DNA from: Collinsella sp. TM09-10AT
Lineage (GTDB): Bacteria; Actinomycetota; Coriobacteriia; Coriobacteriales; Coriobacteriaceae
Length of the DNA: 36,037 nt
Assembly (NCBI RefSeq): GCF_003436275.1
Contig: NZ_QSOP01000002.1
Span: 155,735 to 191,771 of the forward strand
Reading direction: 5' to 3'
Positions 17,399 to 25,170 of the stretch are shown here, piece by piece. Every line of letters starts with the position of its first letter. The stretch's first letter is position 1. Made by a program: the position numbers and the translations under genes. The notes beneath the pieces are model-generated. The model saw nothing but the letters and a program-made list of their open reading frames with translations. It had not been told where the DNA came from and ran no database searches.

Positions 17399-17541
17399 TT
17401 GACGAAGACTGATATCTCACCTCGTCGATACATACTGTCTGGCGAATCGTTTGTCAATGAATTCGGTGAACGGTAGTAAATACCGTTCAAGCGTATGTAT
17501 GTATCGGTCGCCGAGCGCGGCACCTCAGTTGGGTTCGTCGG
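17399..17541 (+). ncRNA. Predicted structured 5' leader with a three-way junction
   Basis: Three nested stems can be read directly. P1 pairs 17426-17435 with 17497-17506 (10 perfect pairs, extendable by two G-U pairs). P2 pairs 17443-17447 with 17461-17465. P3 pairs 17468-17475 with 17481-17488 (8 perfect pairs, 5-base loop). P2 and P3 sit inside P1, so the fold is a three-way junction. An outer helix can form between 17401-17406 and 17534-17539. Bases 17401-17405 can alternatively pair with 17422-17426. Such mutually exclusive pairing is typical of cis-acting regulatory RNAs. I do not recognise a known riboswitch class, and no ligand can be named. Confidence 0.45.
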
Positions 17542-17603
17542 TAGGTAAGGTATATATCGTCCGCAAGTTGCGCGGGGGCGCGTCTAGGTGCTCCCGGGTA
17601 AGA

Positions 17604-17622
17604 TTCTCTATTGATAGGAGAA
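17604..17622 (+). promoter_or_regulatory. Hairpin sequestering the binding-protein ribosome site
   Basis: TTCTC (17604-17608) can pair with GAGAA (17618-17622), and the stem can be lengthened across a one-base bulge. The paired strand includes the Shine-Dalgarno AGGAG (17616-17620) before ATG 17626. Opening this hairpin could control translation together with the upstream leader structure. Confidence 0.4.
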
Positions 17623-17625
17623 GAC

Positions 17626-19239
17626 ATGGCCATCATCAACAAGGGTATGTCCAGGCGTTCGTTCCTCGGCCTCACCGGCAGCGTCGCTGCTGTTGCAGGG
17701 CTTGGTCTCACCGGCTGCGGTGGCAGCTCTAGCGACGAGGGTTCCGCTTCCGGTTCCACCGATTCCGCCAACCGTGGCGGCGGCGTGATCACCGCTGGTT
17801 CCGCTTACGCTCCGTCCAGCTTCGATCCCGCCAGCACCGGCTCCGCAGTGGGCCTGGGTGCCAACTGGCACGTCGTCGAGGGCCTCTACGGCATCGATTA
17901 CCACGACTACAGCACCTTCAACGAGCTCGCCACCGACGATCCCAAGTCTGTGGACGACACCACTTTCGAGGTCACCATCCGCAAGGGCGCCAAGTTCTCC
18001 GATGGCACCGAGGTCACCGCTGACGATGTCGTTGCCTCCTACACCGCTTGCGCCGCTTCCGCTACCTATGCTCCGTTCTTCCAGCCCTTCGAGTCAATCG
18101 AGGCCAAGGACGCCAGCACCGTGACGGTCAAGACCAAGGTCCCCAACTTCTCCCTGCTCAAGGATCGTCTGGCCATCGTCCGCGTTACCCCGGCCACCCA
18201 GACCGAGGAGGATCGCGCCAAGCAGCCGATCGGCTCCGGCCCCTGGATGTACGACTCTATCTCCGATACCGAGATCACCCTGGTTCCCAACCCCGAGTAC
18301 AACGGTGAGTATGCTGCCGAGGATAAGAAGATCCAGTACAGCATCCTGACCGACCCCACCGCTCGCGTTACCGCTCAGCAGGAGGGCTCCACGCTCGTTA
18401 TGGAGCTCGTTACCGCTGACGCCGTCGACCAGCTCGAGAGCGCCGGCTGCAAGATCGATAACGTTCAGGGTTTCGGCACCCGCTTCATCATGTTCAACGT
18501 CGCCAAGGAGCCTTGGAACAACGTCAAGGTCCGTCAGGCTGTCATGTATGCGCTCGACACCGAGAAGATGGTCAGCAACACCTTCGCCGGCCTTGCCACC
18601 GCTGCCAGCTGCTACCTGCCCAAGAGCTTCACCAACTATCATGAGGCTTCCACGGTGTACAAGACCGACGCCAAGAAGGCTAAGAAGCTCATCGAGGAGT
18701 CTGGCATCACCCCGGGTGCCATCACCCTGCGCACCACCGACAACGAGCAGATTAAGGGCATGGCCGCCCAGGTCAAGAACGACCTCGACGCTCTCGGCTT
18801 CGATGTGACCATCCAGACCGATACCTCGCCGGCCACCTACGCTGCCATCGACGGCGGCGAGGCCTACGATATCCTCCTTGCCCCTGGCGATCCTTCCTGC
18901 TTCGGCGCCGACCCCGACCTGCTGCTCAACTGGTGGTACGGCGACAACGTCTGGATGCAGACCCGTTGCCCGTGGAAGGAGTCCGCTGAGTGGCAGAAGC
19001 TCCACAGTCTCATGGACGAGGCTCTTGCCGCCGAGGGCGACGAGCAGCAGAAGAAGTGGAACGAGTGCTTCGACATCATTGCCGACAACGCCGTTCTGTA
19101 CCCCGTTGTCCACGTCAAGACCGTCTCCGCTTCCTGGGACGATCCGTCCACTGCGCCCAACGGCGAGGCCCTCGATGGCTTCAAGGGCATCGGCACGACG
19201 AGCATGTCCTTCAGGGGCGTTGCGACCGTCAAGGCGTAA
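17626..19239 (+). CDS. Extracellular solute-binding lipoprotein, family 5 (Dpp/Opp/Sat type)
   Basis: This is the ligand-capturing component of an ABC importer, anchored outside the membrane. The 537-residue protein opens with a twin-arginine-like signal S-R-R-S-F-L-G at 9-15, a hydrophobic stretch, and a lipobox ending L-T-G-C at Cys31, then a Gly/Ser spacer. The family-5 fold follows. V-V-E-G-L-Y-G appears near residue 84, with later F-S-D-G-T-E-V-T-A-D-D-V and P-I-G-S-G-P-W, all SBP_bac_5 hallmarks. The family carries peptides, nickel and some sugars; SatA of Haemophilus ducreyi is a family member that binds sialic acid. The nanE-containing context suggests a nonulosonate or its oligosaccharide as ligand. 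ATG 17626 has AGGAG six bases upstream. Codon use is strongly biased, suggesting high expression. Confidence 0.88.
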   Translation: MAIINKGMSRRSFLGLTGSVAAVAGLGLTGCGGSSSDEGSASGSTDSANRGGGVITAGSAYAPSSFDPASTGSAVGLGANWHVVEGLYGIDYHDYSTFNELATDDPKSVDDTTFEVTIRKGAKFSDGTEVTADDVVASYTACAASATYAPFFQPFESIEAKDASTVTVKTKVPNFSLLKDRLAIVRVTPATQTEEDRAKQPIGSGPWMYDSISDTEITLVPNPEYNGEYAAEDKKIQYSILTDPTARVTAQQEGSTLVMELVTADAVDQLESAGCKIDNVQGFGTRFIMFNVAKEPWNNVKVRQAVMYALDTEKMVSNTFAGLATAASCYLPKSFTNYHEASTVYKTDAKKAKKLIEESGITPGAITLRTTDNEQIKGMAAQVKNDLDALGFDVTIQTDTSPATYAAIDGGEAYDILLAPGDPSCFGADPDLLLNWWYGDNVWMQTRCPWKESAEWQKLHSLMDEALAAEGDEQQKKWNECFDIIADNAVLYPVVHVKTVSASWDDPSTAPNGEALDGFKGIGTTSMSFRGVATVKA

Positions 19240-19303
19240 GACTCGCTTGAGTCTGTATGCAGGATGTCGGTCGTTGGGACCGTATCCTCATAGTTGAAAC
19301 AAA

Positions 19304-19333
19304 GACCCGGGCGACCTCGATGTCGCTCGGGTC
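19304..19333 (+). terminator. Hairpin between binding protein and permease genes
   Basis: gacccgggcgac (19304-19315) pairs with gtcgctcgggtc (19322-19333), 12 pairs including one G-U. The tail ttgtaatg is a weak T-run. This is a typical place for partial termination or mRNA stabilisation that leaves more binding protein than permease. Confidence 0.55.
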
Positions 19334-19396
19334 TTGTAATGAGTATCCGTACTCATATACCAGTTGGTCCTACCGACAAAAGAAAGGGGAGAGAAC

Positions 19397-20353
19397 GTGA
19401 ACAACTTGCTACGTTTGATTGGAAGGCGTCTTGTGGCGCTGCCGATCATGGCATTGGGCGTCACCGTCCTGGTGTTCTTCCTTATGTCGTTCTCCAAGAC
19501 CGACCCCGCCTACACGGCGTTGGGTGACGGTGCCTCGCCCGAGGCGGTTGCCGAGTACCATGAGAAGTATGGTCTGGACGACCCCTGGCCCGTGCGCTAC
19601 GTGCGCTATATGGGCGATTTGATCCATGGCGACATGGGCACCTATGGTGCTGCTCGCAACTCCGTTGCCAAGCGCATCTCCACGGCCCTGCCCGTCACGA
19701 TGCAGCTGACCTTCATCGGCCTTGCCATCGGTGCGGTCGTTTCGTTTTTGCTCGGCGTCATCGCGGCACTGTATCGCGACAAATGGCCGGACCAAGTGAT
19801 CCGCGTCTTTTCCATCGCCGGCTTGGCAACCCCGTCGTTCTGGCTTGCCGTTCTGTTGATCCTGCTGTTCTCTTCCTACCTTAAGGTGCTCCCGGCATCG
19901 GGTGCTCTGCCTCACTTCACCACGAATCCGGCTGGTTATCTGGGCCGCATGATTATGCCCGCCATCGCCTTGGCATTTCCGCTGACGGGCCAGATGACTC
20001 GTATCGTGCGTACCGCCATGGTCGAGGAGCTCGACAAGGACTATGTCCGTATGGCTCGCGGTGCCGGCGTTCCCGAGAAGGTCGTCGTCGGTATCAACGT
20101 TCTTCGCAATGCGCTGATCACCCCGGTCACCACCCTCGGTCTTAAGATCGGTTACCTCATGGGCGGCGCCGTCGTCATCGAGGTTATCTTCAACCTCCCC
20201 GGCATGGGCACCGCGATTCTGCAGGGCGTTCAGGGCAACGAGGCGAACCTGGTTCAGGGCGTCGTTATCGTCGTTGCTCTTGCCTTCATCATCATCAACA
20301 TCGTGGTTGACATGCTCTACCTGCTCATCAACCCGCGCATCAGGACGGTGTAG
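19397..20353 (+). CDS. ABC transporter permease, DppB type
   Basis: One of two membrane subunits of the importer. The 318-residue protein has the DppB/OppB start (a basic stretch, then L-P-I-M-A-L-G-V-T-V-L-V-F-F) and about six membrane helices. The cytoplasmic coupling loop reads V-E-E-L-D-K-D-Y-V-R-M-A-R-G-A-G, the EAA-type contact for the ATPases. The D-P-W-P-V-R-Y element in the first periplasmic region is also typical. The start is GTG 19397 with AAGGGGAG just upstream. An earlier in-frame TTG at 19364 has no ribosome site and lacks a sensible N terminus. The gene lies 157 bases after the binding-protein stop, with the partial terminator between them. Confidence 0.9.
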   Translation: MNNLLRLIGRRLVALPIMALGVTVLVFFLMSFSKTDPAYTALGDGASPEAVAEYHEKYGLDDPWPVRYVRYMGDLIHGDMGTYGAARNSVAKRISTALPVTMQLTFIGLAIGAVVSFLLGVIAALYRDKWPDQVIRVFSIAGLATPSFWLAVLLILLFSSYLKVLPASGALPHFTTNPAGYLGRMIMPAIALAFPLTGQMTRIVRTAMVEELDKDYVRMARGAGVPEKVVVGINVLRNALITPVTTLGLKIGYLMGGAVVIEVIFNLPGMGTAILQGVQGNEANLVQGVVIVVALAFIIINIVVDMLYLLINPRIRTV

Positions 20354-20356
20354 ATT

Positions 20357-22372
20357 ATGGTAAAGATTCGAGAGAAGCAAACCGAGCAGCTCGAGAAGGC
20401 TGCCTCCAAGGGGCTCAAGCTCGGTGGCTGGAAGAAGATGACGCTGTCTTCTAAGATTGCCGCCGTCGTGCTGGTGCTGGTCGCCCTGACTGCGATTCTG
20501 GCGCCCCTTCTTGCCCCCTATAGCCCGGTCGAGATCTTTACGGCTCGCCAGGCTCCCGGCAACGGATTTATCTTCGGTACCGACGATAAGGGTCGCGATA
20601 TTCTGTCGCGTATGCTCTACGGTGGTCGTTACTCGCTGATTATCGGCTTTGGCGCCACTGCCATGGCTCTGGTCTGCGGCTCGGTCGTGGGCGCCCTTGC
20701 AGCGGTTTCGCGCAAGGCCGTCTCCGAGACGATCATGCGTATCTTGGACATCATCATGTCCATCCCGGGCATCGCCCTCGCGGCCGTCTTCGTCTCCATC
20801 CTGGGCAACTCCGTGCCGTCGATCATCTTCGCCATCGGCTTTATGTACACTCCGCAGATTGCCCGTATCGTGCGCGCCAATATCGTGTCCGAGTACGGCG
20901 AGGACTATGTCCGCGCGGTCATCGTTTCCGGCGCCAAGGCTCCGTGGATTTTGATCAAGCATGTTCTGCGTAACTGCATCGCCCCGATCATGGTCTTCAC
21001 CGTTACCCTGGTCGCCGACGCCATCATCTTCGAGGCTTCGCTGACCTTCATCGGCGCTGGTATCCAGGAGCCCACCGCTACCTGGGGCAACATCCTAGCC
21101 GACGCCCGCGGCGGCGTGCTCGCCGGCCGTTGGTGGCAGGCGCTGTTCCCGGGCCTGGCCATCATGATCACCTGCCTGGCGCTCAACATCCTCTCCGAGG
21201 GCATTACCGACGCCATGGCCGCTGCTCCTTCCGCCGCCCTGGATCCGACCGATTCCTCCAAGCGCCGCGAGGCCGACCTGCTGGTCTCCGACCCCGTTCG
21301 CGCCTACAAGGAGCAGGCCCAGTCCCTCTCCGCTCGCCTTGGAGCCCTGCGCGATGTCGAGCTCAAGCGTGACGATCGCCATGTGCCCGACGAGTCTGTC
21401 GAACCGATCCTTTCGGTCCGTGACTTCTGCATCCAGTTTGAGCACCACGGCGATATCAACGTCGTCGACCATGTCAACTTTGACGTCCGTCCTGGCCAGA
21501 CTATGGGCCTGGTGGGCGAGTCCGGTTGCGGTAAGTCCATCACCACGCTGGCCATCATGGGTCTGACCGACGATGACGAACATCTTTCCGGCGAGGTCCT
21601 CTGGGAGGGCCGTGACCTGCTCAAGATGAGCAAGAAGGAGTGGTTCGGCCTGCGCGGTACCGATATCGCCATGGTCTATCAGGACGCCCTGTCCTCGCTC
21701 AACCCCTCCATGCTCATCTCTGCCCAGATGAAGCAGCTCACCAAGCGCGGCGGCACCCGCAGCGCCGAGGAACTCCTGGAGCTCGTGGGCCTCGACCCCA
21801 AGCGTACGCTCGAGAGCTACCCGCATGAGCTTTCCGGTGGCCAGCGTCAGCGTGTTCTGATCGCTATGGCCCTTACCCGCGACCCCAAGCTGGTCATCTG
21901 CGACGAGCCCACGACCGCCCTGGACGTTACCGTCCAGAAGCAGGTCATCAAGCTGCTCAACGACCTTCAGGCCAAGCTCGGCTTTGCCATGATCTTCGTC
22001 TCGCATGACCTGGCGCTGGTCGCCGAGGTCGCCCATAACATCACGGTGATGTACGCCGGTCAGGTTATCGAGCAGGCGCCCACCAAGGAGCTGCTCACCA
22101 ACCCGATCCACGAGTACACCCGCGGTCTTCTGGGTTCCGTCCTGTCCATCGAGAGCGGTTCGGGCCGCCTGCACCAGGTGCCCGGCGCCGTTCCGAGCCC
22201 GCGCGATTTCCCCAAGGGCGATCGCTTCGCGCCCCGCTCGAGCCACCCGCGTATTGGCCTGGACACCCGTCCGGTCTTCAAGCGCGTGCCCGGCACCGAG
22301 CACTTCTATTCCGAGCTCCCCGACGAGGTGCTCAAGGCAAATGGTTTGACCCCTCACGCGGAGGTGATGTAG
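20357..22372 (+). CDS. Fused ABC permease-ATPase (DppC-DppD)
   Basis: Two importer subunits are joined in one 671-residue chain. Residues 1-290 are a DppC-type permease: a cytoplasmic N terminus, a first helix at about 33-54, F-G-T-D-D-K-G-R-D at 73-81, and the EAA loop E-Y-G-E-D-Y-V-R-A at 179-187. A charged linker of about 60 residues follows. The DppD-type ATPase spans about 350-620, with Walker A G-E-S-G-C-G-K-S at 387-394, the Q-loop at Q442, L-S-G-G-Q-R-Q-R at 492-499 and Walker B L-V-I-C-D-E-P at 512-518. The oligopeptide-type C-terminal extension, up to 671, is present. There is no stop codon or frameshift in between, so the fusion is real unless the sequence is wrong. The ATG is 4 bases after the DppB stop; the ribosome site is weak. 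Confidence 0.92.
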   Translation: MVKIREKQTEQLEKAASKGLKLGGWKKMTLSSKIAAVVLVLVALTAILAPLLAPYSPVEIFTARQAPGNGFIFGTDDKGRDILSRMLYGGRYSLIIGFGATAMALVCGSVVGALAAVSRKAVSETIMRILDIIMSIPGIALAAVFVSILGNSVPSIIFAIGFMYTPQIARIVRANIVSEYGEDYVRAVIVSGAKAPWILIKHVLRNCIAPIMVFTVTLVADAIIFEASLTFIGAGIQEPTATWGNILADARGGVLAGRWWQALFPGLAIMITCLALNILSEGITDAMAAAPSAALDPTDSSKRREADLLVSDPVRAYKEQAQSLSARLGALRDVELKRDDRHVPDESVEPILSVRDFCIQFEHHGDINVVDHVNFDVRPGQTMGLVGESGCGKSITTLAIMGLTDDDEHLSGEVLWEGRDLLKMSKKEWFGLRGTDIAMVYQDALSSLNPSMLISAQMKQLTKRGGTRSAEELLELVGLDPKRTLESYPHELSGGQRQRVLIAMALTRDPKLVICDEPTTALDVTVQKQVIKLLNDLQAKLGFAMIFVSHDLALVAEVAHNITVMYAGQVIEQAPTKELLTNPIHEYTRGLLGSVLSIESGSGRLHQVPGAVPSPRDFPKGDRFAPRSSHPRIGLDTRPVFKRVPGTEHFYSELPDEVLKANGLTPHAEVM

Positions 22373-23200
22373 ATGAGCGAGACCGCAGTCAACGGCGTCG
22401 AGCCGATCATCTTCCTTGATGACGTCCACGTCACCTTTAGGACTCGTACCGGCTCGATTCTGCACCCTAACCTGGTTCACGCCGTCCAGGGTGTAACGAT
22501 TAAGCTCATGCCCGGTCAGACGATCGGCATCGTCGGCGAGTCCGGTTGCGGTAAGTCCACCACCGCCAACGTCATGTGCGGCCTGCAGGCCCCCACGAGC
22601 GGCAAGGTCTACTTTAAGGGCAAGGACGTTACCAAGCGTACCGCCGAGGACCGTCGTCACATGGGCCGCGTCATCTCGGTCGTGTTCCAGAATCCGGCTA
22701 CGGCGCTCAACCCCCGCATGGTCGTTCGCGAGCAGCTGCTCGACCCCATGCGCGTTCACAACCTGGGTACCGAGGCCGAGCAGGAGAAGCGCGTCAAGGA
22801 GCTCTTGGAGCTCACCGGTCTGCCCAGTTCCGCCGCCGAGGTTCTTCCCGGCCAGCTTTCGGGCGGCCAGCGCCAGCGCGTCGCAATTGCCCGTGCCCTG
22901 TCGCTGAACCCCGATGCCATCATCGCCGACGAGCCCACCTCGGCTCTGGACGTTTCGGTCCGCGCGCAGATTCTGAACCTGCTGACCGACCTTAAGAAGG
23001 AGCTCGGCCTGGCCATGGTGTTCATCAGCCATGACATCCAGACCGTCCGCTATATCTCTGACGACATTATCGTTATGAATGGCGGCAAGATCGTCGAGCA
23101 GGGCGAGGCCAAGCAGGTCTTCCAGCACCCCCAGGACCCCTACACCAAGATGCTGCTCGGCGCTGCGCCGTCGCTGCTGCATCCCAAGCTCGGCGAGTAG
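22373..23200 (+). CDS. ABC transporter ATP-binding subunit, DppF type
   Basis: The second ATPase of the importer, expected to pair with the ATPase half of the preceding fusion protein. The 275-residue protein has Walker A G-E-S-G-C-G-K-S-T, followed by Q-N-P-A-T-A-L-N-P at the Q-loop, which is characteristic of DppF/OppF. L-S-G-G-Q-R-Q-R-V and Walker B A-I-I-A-D-E-P-T come next. It ends soon after the ATPase core and is 40-50 residues shorter than many DppF proteins, lacking most of the C-terminal extension. The ATG directly follows the TAG of the fusion gene; GGAGG at about 22361-22365 lies inside the previous coding sequence. Coupled translation is likely. Confidence 0.92.
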   Translation: MSETAVNGVEPIIFLDDVHVTFRTRTGSILHPNLVHAVQGVTIKLMPGQTIGIVGESGCGKSTTANVMCGLQAPTSGKVYFKGKDVTKRTAEDRRHMGRVISVVFQNPATALNPRMVVREQLLDPMRVHNLGTEAEQEKRVKELLELTGLPSSAAEVLPGQLSGGQRQRVAIARALSLNPDAIIADEPTSALDVSVRAQILNLLTDLKKELGLAMVFISHDIQTVRYISDDIIVMNGGKIVEQGEAKQVFQHPQDPYTKMLLGAAPSLLHPKLGE

Positions 23201-23216
23201 CCTCGCTTTCCCTCCC

Positions 23217-23244
23217 GTGCGCCCGGTTCCCTTGCCGGGCGCAC
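23217..23244 (+). other. Intergenic hairpin between transporter and esterase genes
   Basis: GTGCGCCCGG (23217-23226) pairs perfectly with CCGGGCGCAC (23235-23244), 16 bases after the DppF stop. No T-run follows. It may protect upstream mRNA from 3' decay or cause partial termination. Confidence 0.5.
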
Positions 23245-23280
23245 CTCCGTTGCGATTTCGAAAGGTTGGGTTCACGAGCC

Positions 23281-24258
23281 ATGCCAAGTGCTCAGGAGCT
23301 ACAACAGCAATTTGGTGGGTATCGGGGCGCCATGCCCCGTCCATCAGATTTCGATCTCTTTTGGAAGGACCGCATGGCCGAGGCCGACGCCGTCGGACTT
23401 GACTATGCGATCGAGACGGCATCGGTCACCGATGCCGTGACCTGCCAGCTTTTCGACCTCTGGTATACCGGCATGTGTGGCGCTCGCCTGCATGCCAAGT
23501 ACCTTAAACCCGTCTCGGACGAGCCCGTGCCATTGGTACTTCAGTTCCATGGGTATCCGGGTGCAAGCCGCAGCTGGTTTGAGCAGGCGTCGTTTGCGGG
23601 CATGGGCATGGCACTCATCGCCCTCGACTGCCCCGGCCAAGGAGGTCCCTCCGAGGACATTGGTGGATTTGAGGGCACAACGGTCGCGGGCCATATCGTC
23701 GCCGGTATCGACGGCGATCCGGCCAACCTCTACTATGTCCGCTTGCACCAAGATATTCGCATCCTGTGCCGCATCGTTCGCGAGCTCGAGGGTATCGATC
23801 TTGCCCGTGTGTTTGTGAACGGCGCGTCGCAGGGCGGCGGTTTGGGCATTGCGACCTGTGCACTTAACAGCGAGCTTATCAATCGCGCCGCCATCCTCTA
23901 TCCCTTCCTGTCGGATTTCCGCCTGGTCTGGGATTTGGATGCCGACGACATTGCCTACGAGGGCCTGCGCTATTGGTCTCGCTGGTTTGACGAGGACTCG
24001 ACTCGTATCGACGAAGCCTATGCCAAGCTGGCGTACTTCGATTCCAAGAACTTTGCCCCTATGGTCAAATGCCCCGTTCTGTTTGGCACCGGCACAGCCG
24101 ATACCGTCTGTCCGCCAGCGACGCAGTTTGCGGTCTATAACAACCTGACCTGTGAAAAGCGTCATGAGTTCTTTGAAGGCTTTGGCCACGAGGAGATTCA
24201 GGATTTTGACGATCTGATCATTCCGTTTTTCTGCAAGGGAGGGGAGGCTCATGTCTAA
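23281..24258 (+). CDS. AXE1-family acetyl esterase, probable sialate O-acetylesterase
   Basis: An alpha/beta-hydrolase of the acetylxylan esterase / cephalosporin-C deacetylase family, 325 residues, the usual length. The oxyanion element is Q-F-H-G-Y-P-G at 88-94. The nucleophile is Ser183 in G-A-S-Q-G-G-G, the acid Asp274 in G-T-A-D-T-V-C-P-P, and the base His303 in G-F-G-H-E-E. No signal peptide is visible, so it should act in the cytoplasm on imported substrate. In a nonulosonate operon the natural guess is removal of O-acetyl groups; an AXE-type enzyme has been reported to de-O-acetylate sialic acid in pneumococcus. ATG 23281 is 15 bases from AAAGG (23261-23265), a long spacing; TTG 23266 is an alternative start. 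The stop overlaps the next gene by 8 bases. Confidence 0.85.
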   Translation: MPSAQELQQQFGGYRGAMPRPSDFDLFWKDRMAEADAVGLDYAIETASVTDAVTCQLFDLWYTGMCGARLHAKYLKPVSDEPVPLVLQFHGYPGASRSWFEQASFAGMGMALIALDCPGQGGPSEDIGGFEGTTVAGHIVAGIDGDPANLYYVRLHQDIRILCRIVRELEGIDLARVFVNGASQGGGLGIATCALNSELINRAAILYPFLSDFRLVWDLDADDIAYEGLRYWSRWFDEDSTRIDEAYAKLAYFDSKNFAPMVKCPVLFGTGTADTVCPPATQFAVYNNLTCEKRHEFFEGFGHEEIQDFDDLIIPFFCKGGEAHV

Positions 24259-25102
24259 GTGCGAGAGCAATGTCAATGAGCTGATTGTCTCCGACCTTGT
24301 GGGGATTCCCGGAACGGTCTCGTCAAGGCTCGCTGATTTCCGGGATTGGCGCGGTGATGCTTCTGCGGATGTTTCCGAATTAGAGATAGCCGCTTCGGAC
24401 CTTGAGGTTTGCGGGCCGAGTATTACGGCGATCGATTTCGCCAATCCGTATGCCCGCTACTCCGAGGTTTCCTTTGAGCTTAGTGGCGATGTGGTCCACG
24501 CGCGTTTGATCGAGCCTGCCGGTCGCGCCCGAGCATCCGAGCTTGTGCCGCTATGTCTGATGTTTCACGACATCGACCGACCCGTGCGGGGATGGCATCA
24601 CATGACGAGGTTTGCGGCCATGGGATATGCCGTGCTTGCGCTGGACGATGAGGCGATTGGATCCAGCGAGCTGCAGCAGGGGATTGCCTCTCCTGCTTTT
24701 GTCAAGCGCGTCCGTTGGGGTTGCGCGATGGCGAAGGTGGCGCGCAATCTTGATGGCGTGGACCCCGACCGCATCTTTGCATGGGGCGAGGGCCTTGGCG
24801 GCGGAGTCGCGCTGGCGGTTTCTGCTCTGGACGAGCGGGGCCTCGCCTGCACGGCGGTTGCCAATCCAATTCCCGGTGGCCTCGAGGCGTTGTCGTCTCG
24901 GGTGCGTGGATCGGTGCTCATGGGCACATCGCTCATGGATGTCGTGAGCGATCCCAAGGGCCAGTTTGCCGTATTCAACGGTCTTGAGTGTGACCGGAGG
25001 CATGTCATCTATGCCAAATACGCTCATGAGCGCATCAATGCGTTCGAAAACGAAGTCATCGACTTTTTTAACCAAACGTTCTACCCGTGTTCTTTGGCCT
25101 AG
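24251..25102 (+). CDS. AXE1-fold paralogue lacking the catalytic serine (predicted pseudo-esterase)
   Basis: The 283-residue protein is a diverged relative of the preceding esterase. L-D-G-V-D-P-D-R-I-F-A-W-G-E-G-L-G-G-G aligns with the nucleophile elbow of its neighbour, but Glu180 stands where the serine should be. The oxyanion motif H-G-Y-P-G is replaced by H-D-I-D-R (106-110). The acid region keeps Asp230, and His259 in Y-A-H-E-R remains at the base position. The frame is intact with a strong GGGGAGG site, so it is not a decaying pseudogene by sequence signs. It could be a binding, regulatory or scaffold partner of the active esterase, or an enzyme with changed chemistry. No signal peptide is present, and I know of no named subfamily. 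Confidence 0.75.
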   Translation: MSKCESNVNELIVSDLVGIPGTVSSRLADFRDWRGDASADVSELEIAASDLEVCGPSITAIDFANPYARYSEVSFELSGDVVHARLIEPAGRARASELVPLCLMFHDIDRPVRGWHHMTRFAAMGYAVLALDDEAIGSSELQQGIASPAFVKRVRWGCAMAKVARNLDGVDPDRIFAWGEGLGGGVALAVSALDERGLACTAVANPIPGGLEALSSRVRGSVLMGTSLMDVVSDPKGQFAVFNGLECDRRHVIYAKYAHERINAFENEVIDFFNQTFYPCSLA

Positions 25103-25170
25103 ACGGCCTGGACACTGCCAACAAGAGTGGGTGGCATAGGGCCGCCCGCCAGACAACTAAGGAGATTCTT

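Noticed and set aside
17261..17625. Possible small protein gene between uvrC and the binding-protein gene
   Set aside because: The open frames here lack ribosome sites and recognisable motifs, and the stretch is better explained as promoter and structured leader.
21095..23422. Long minus-strand open frame opposite the transporter genes
   Set aside because: It mirrors the ATPase coding sequence, has a repetitive Leu/Gly/Asp/Val-rich composition typical of antisense frames, and has no ribosome site.
25073..25079. Another AAACGTT sequence near the start of the lyase gene
   Set aside because: It lies within the coding end of the pseudo-esterase gene, lacks the full palindrome and has no promoter beside it.
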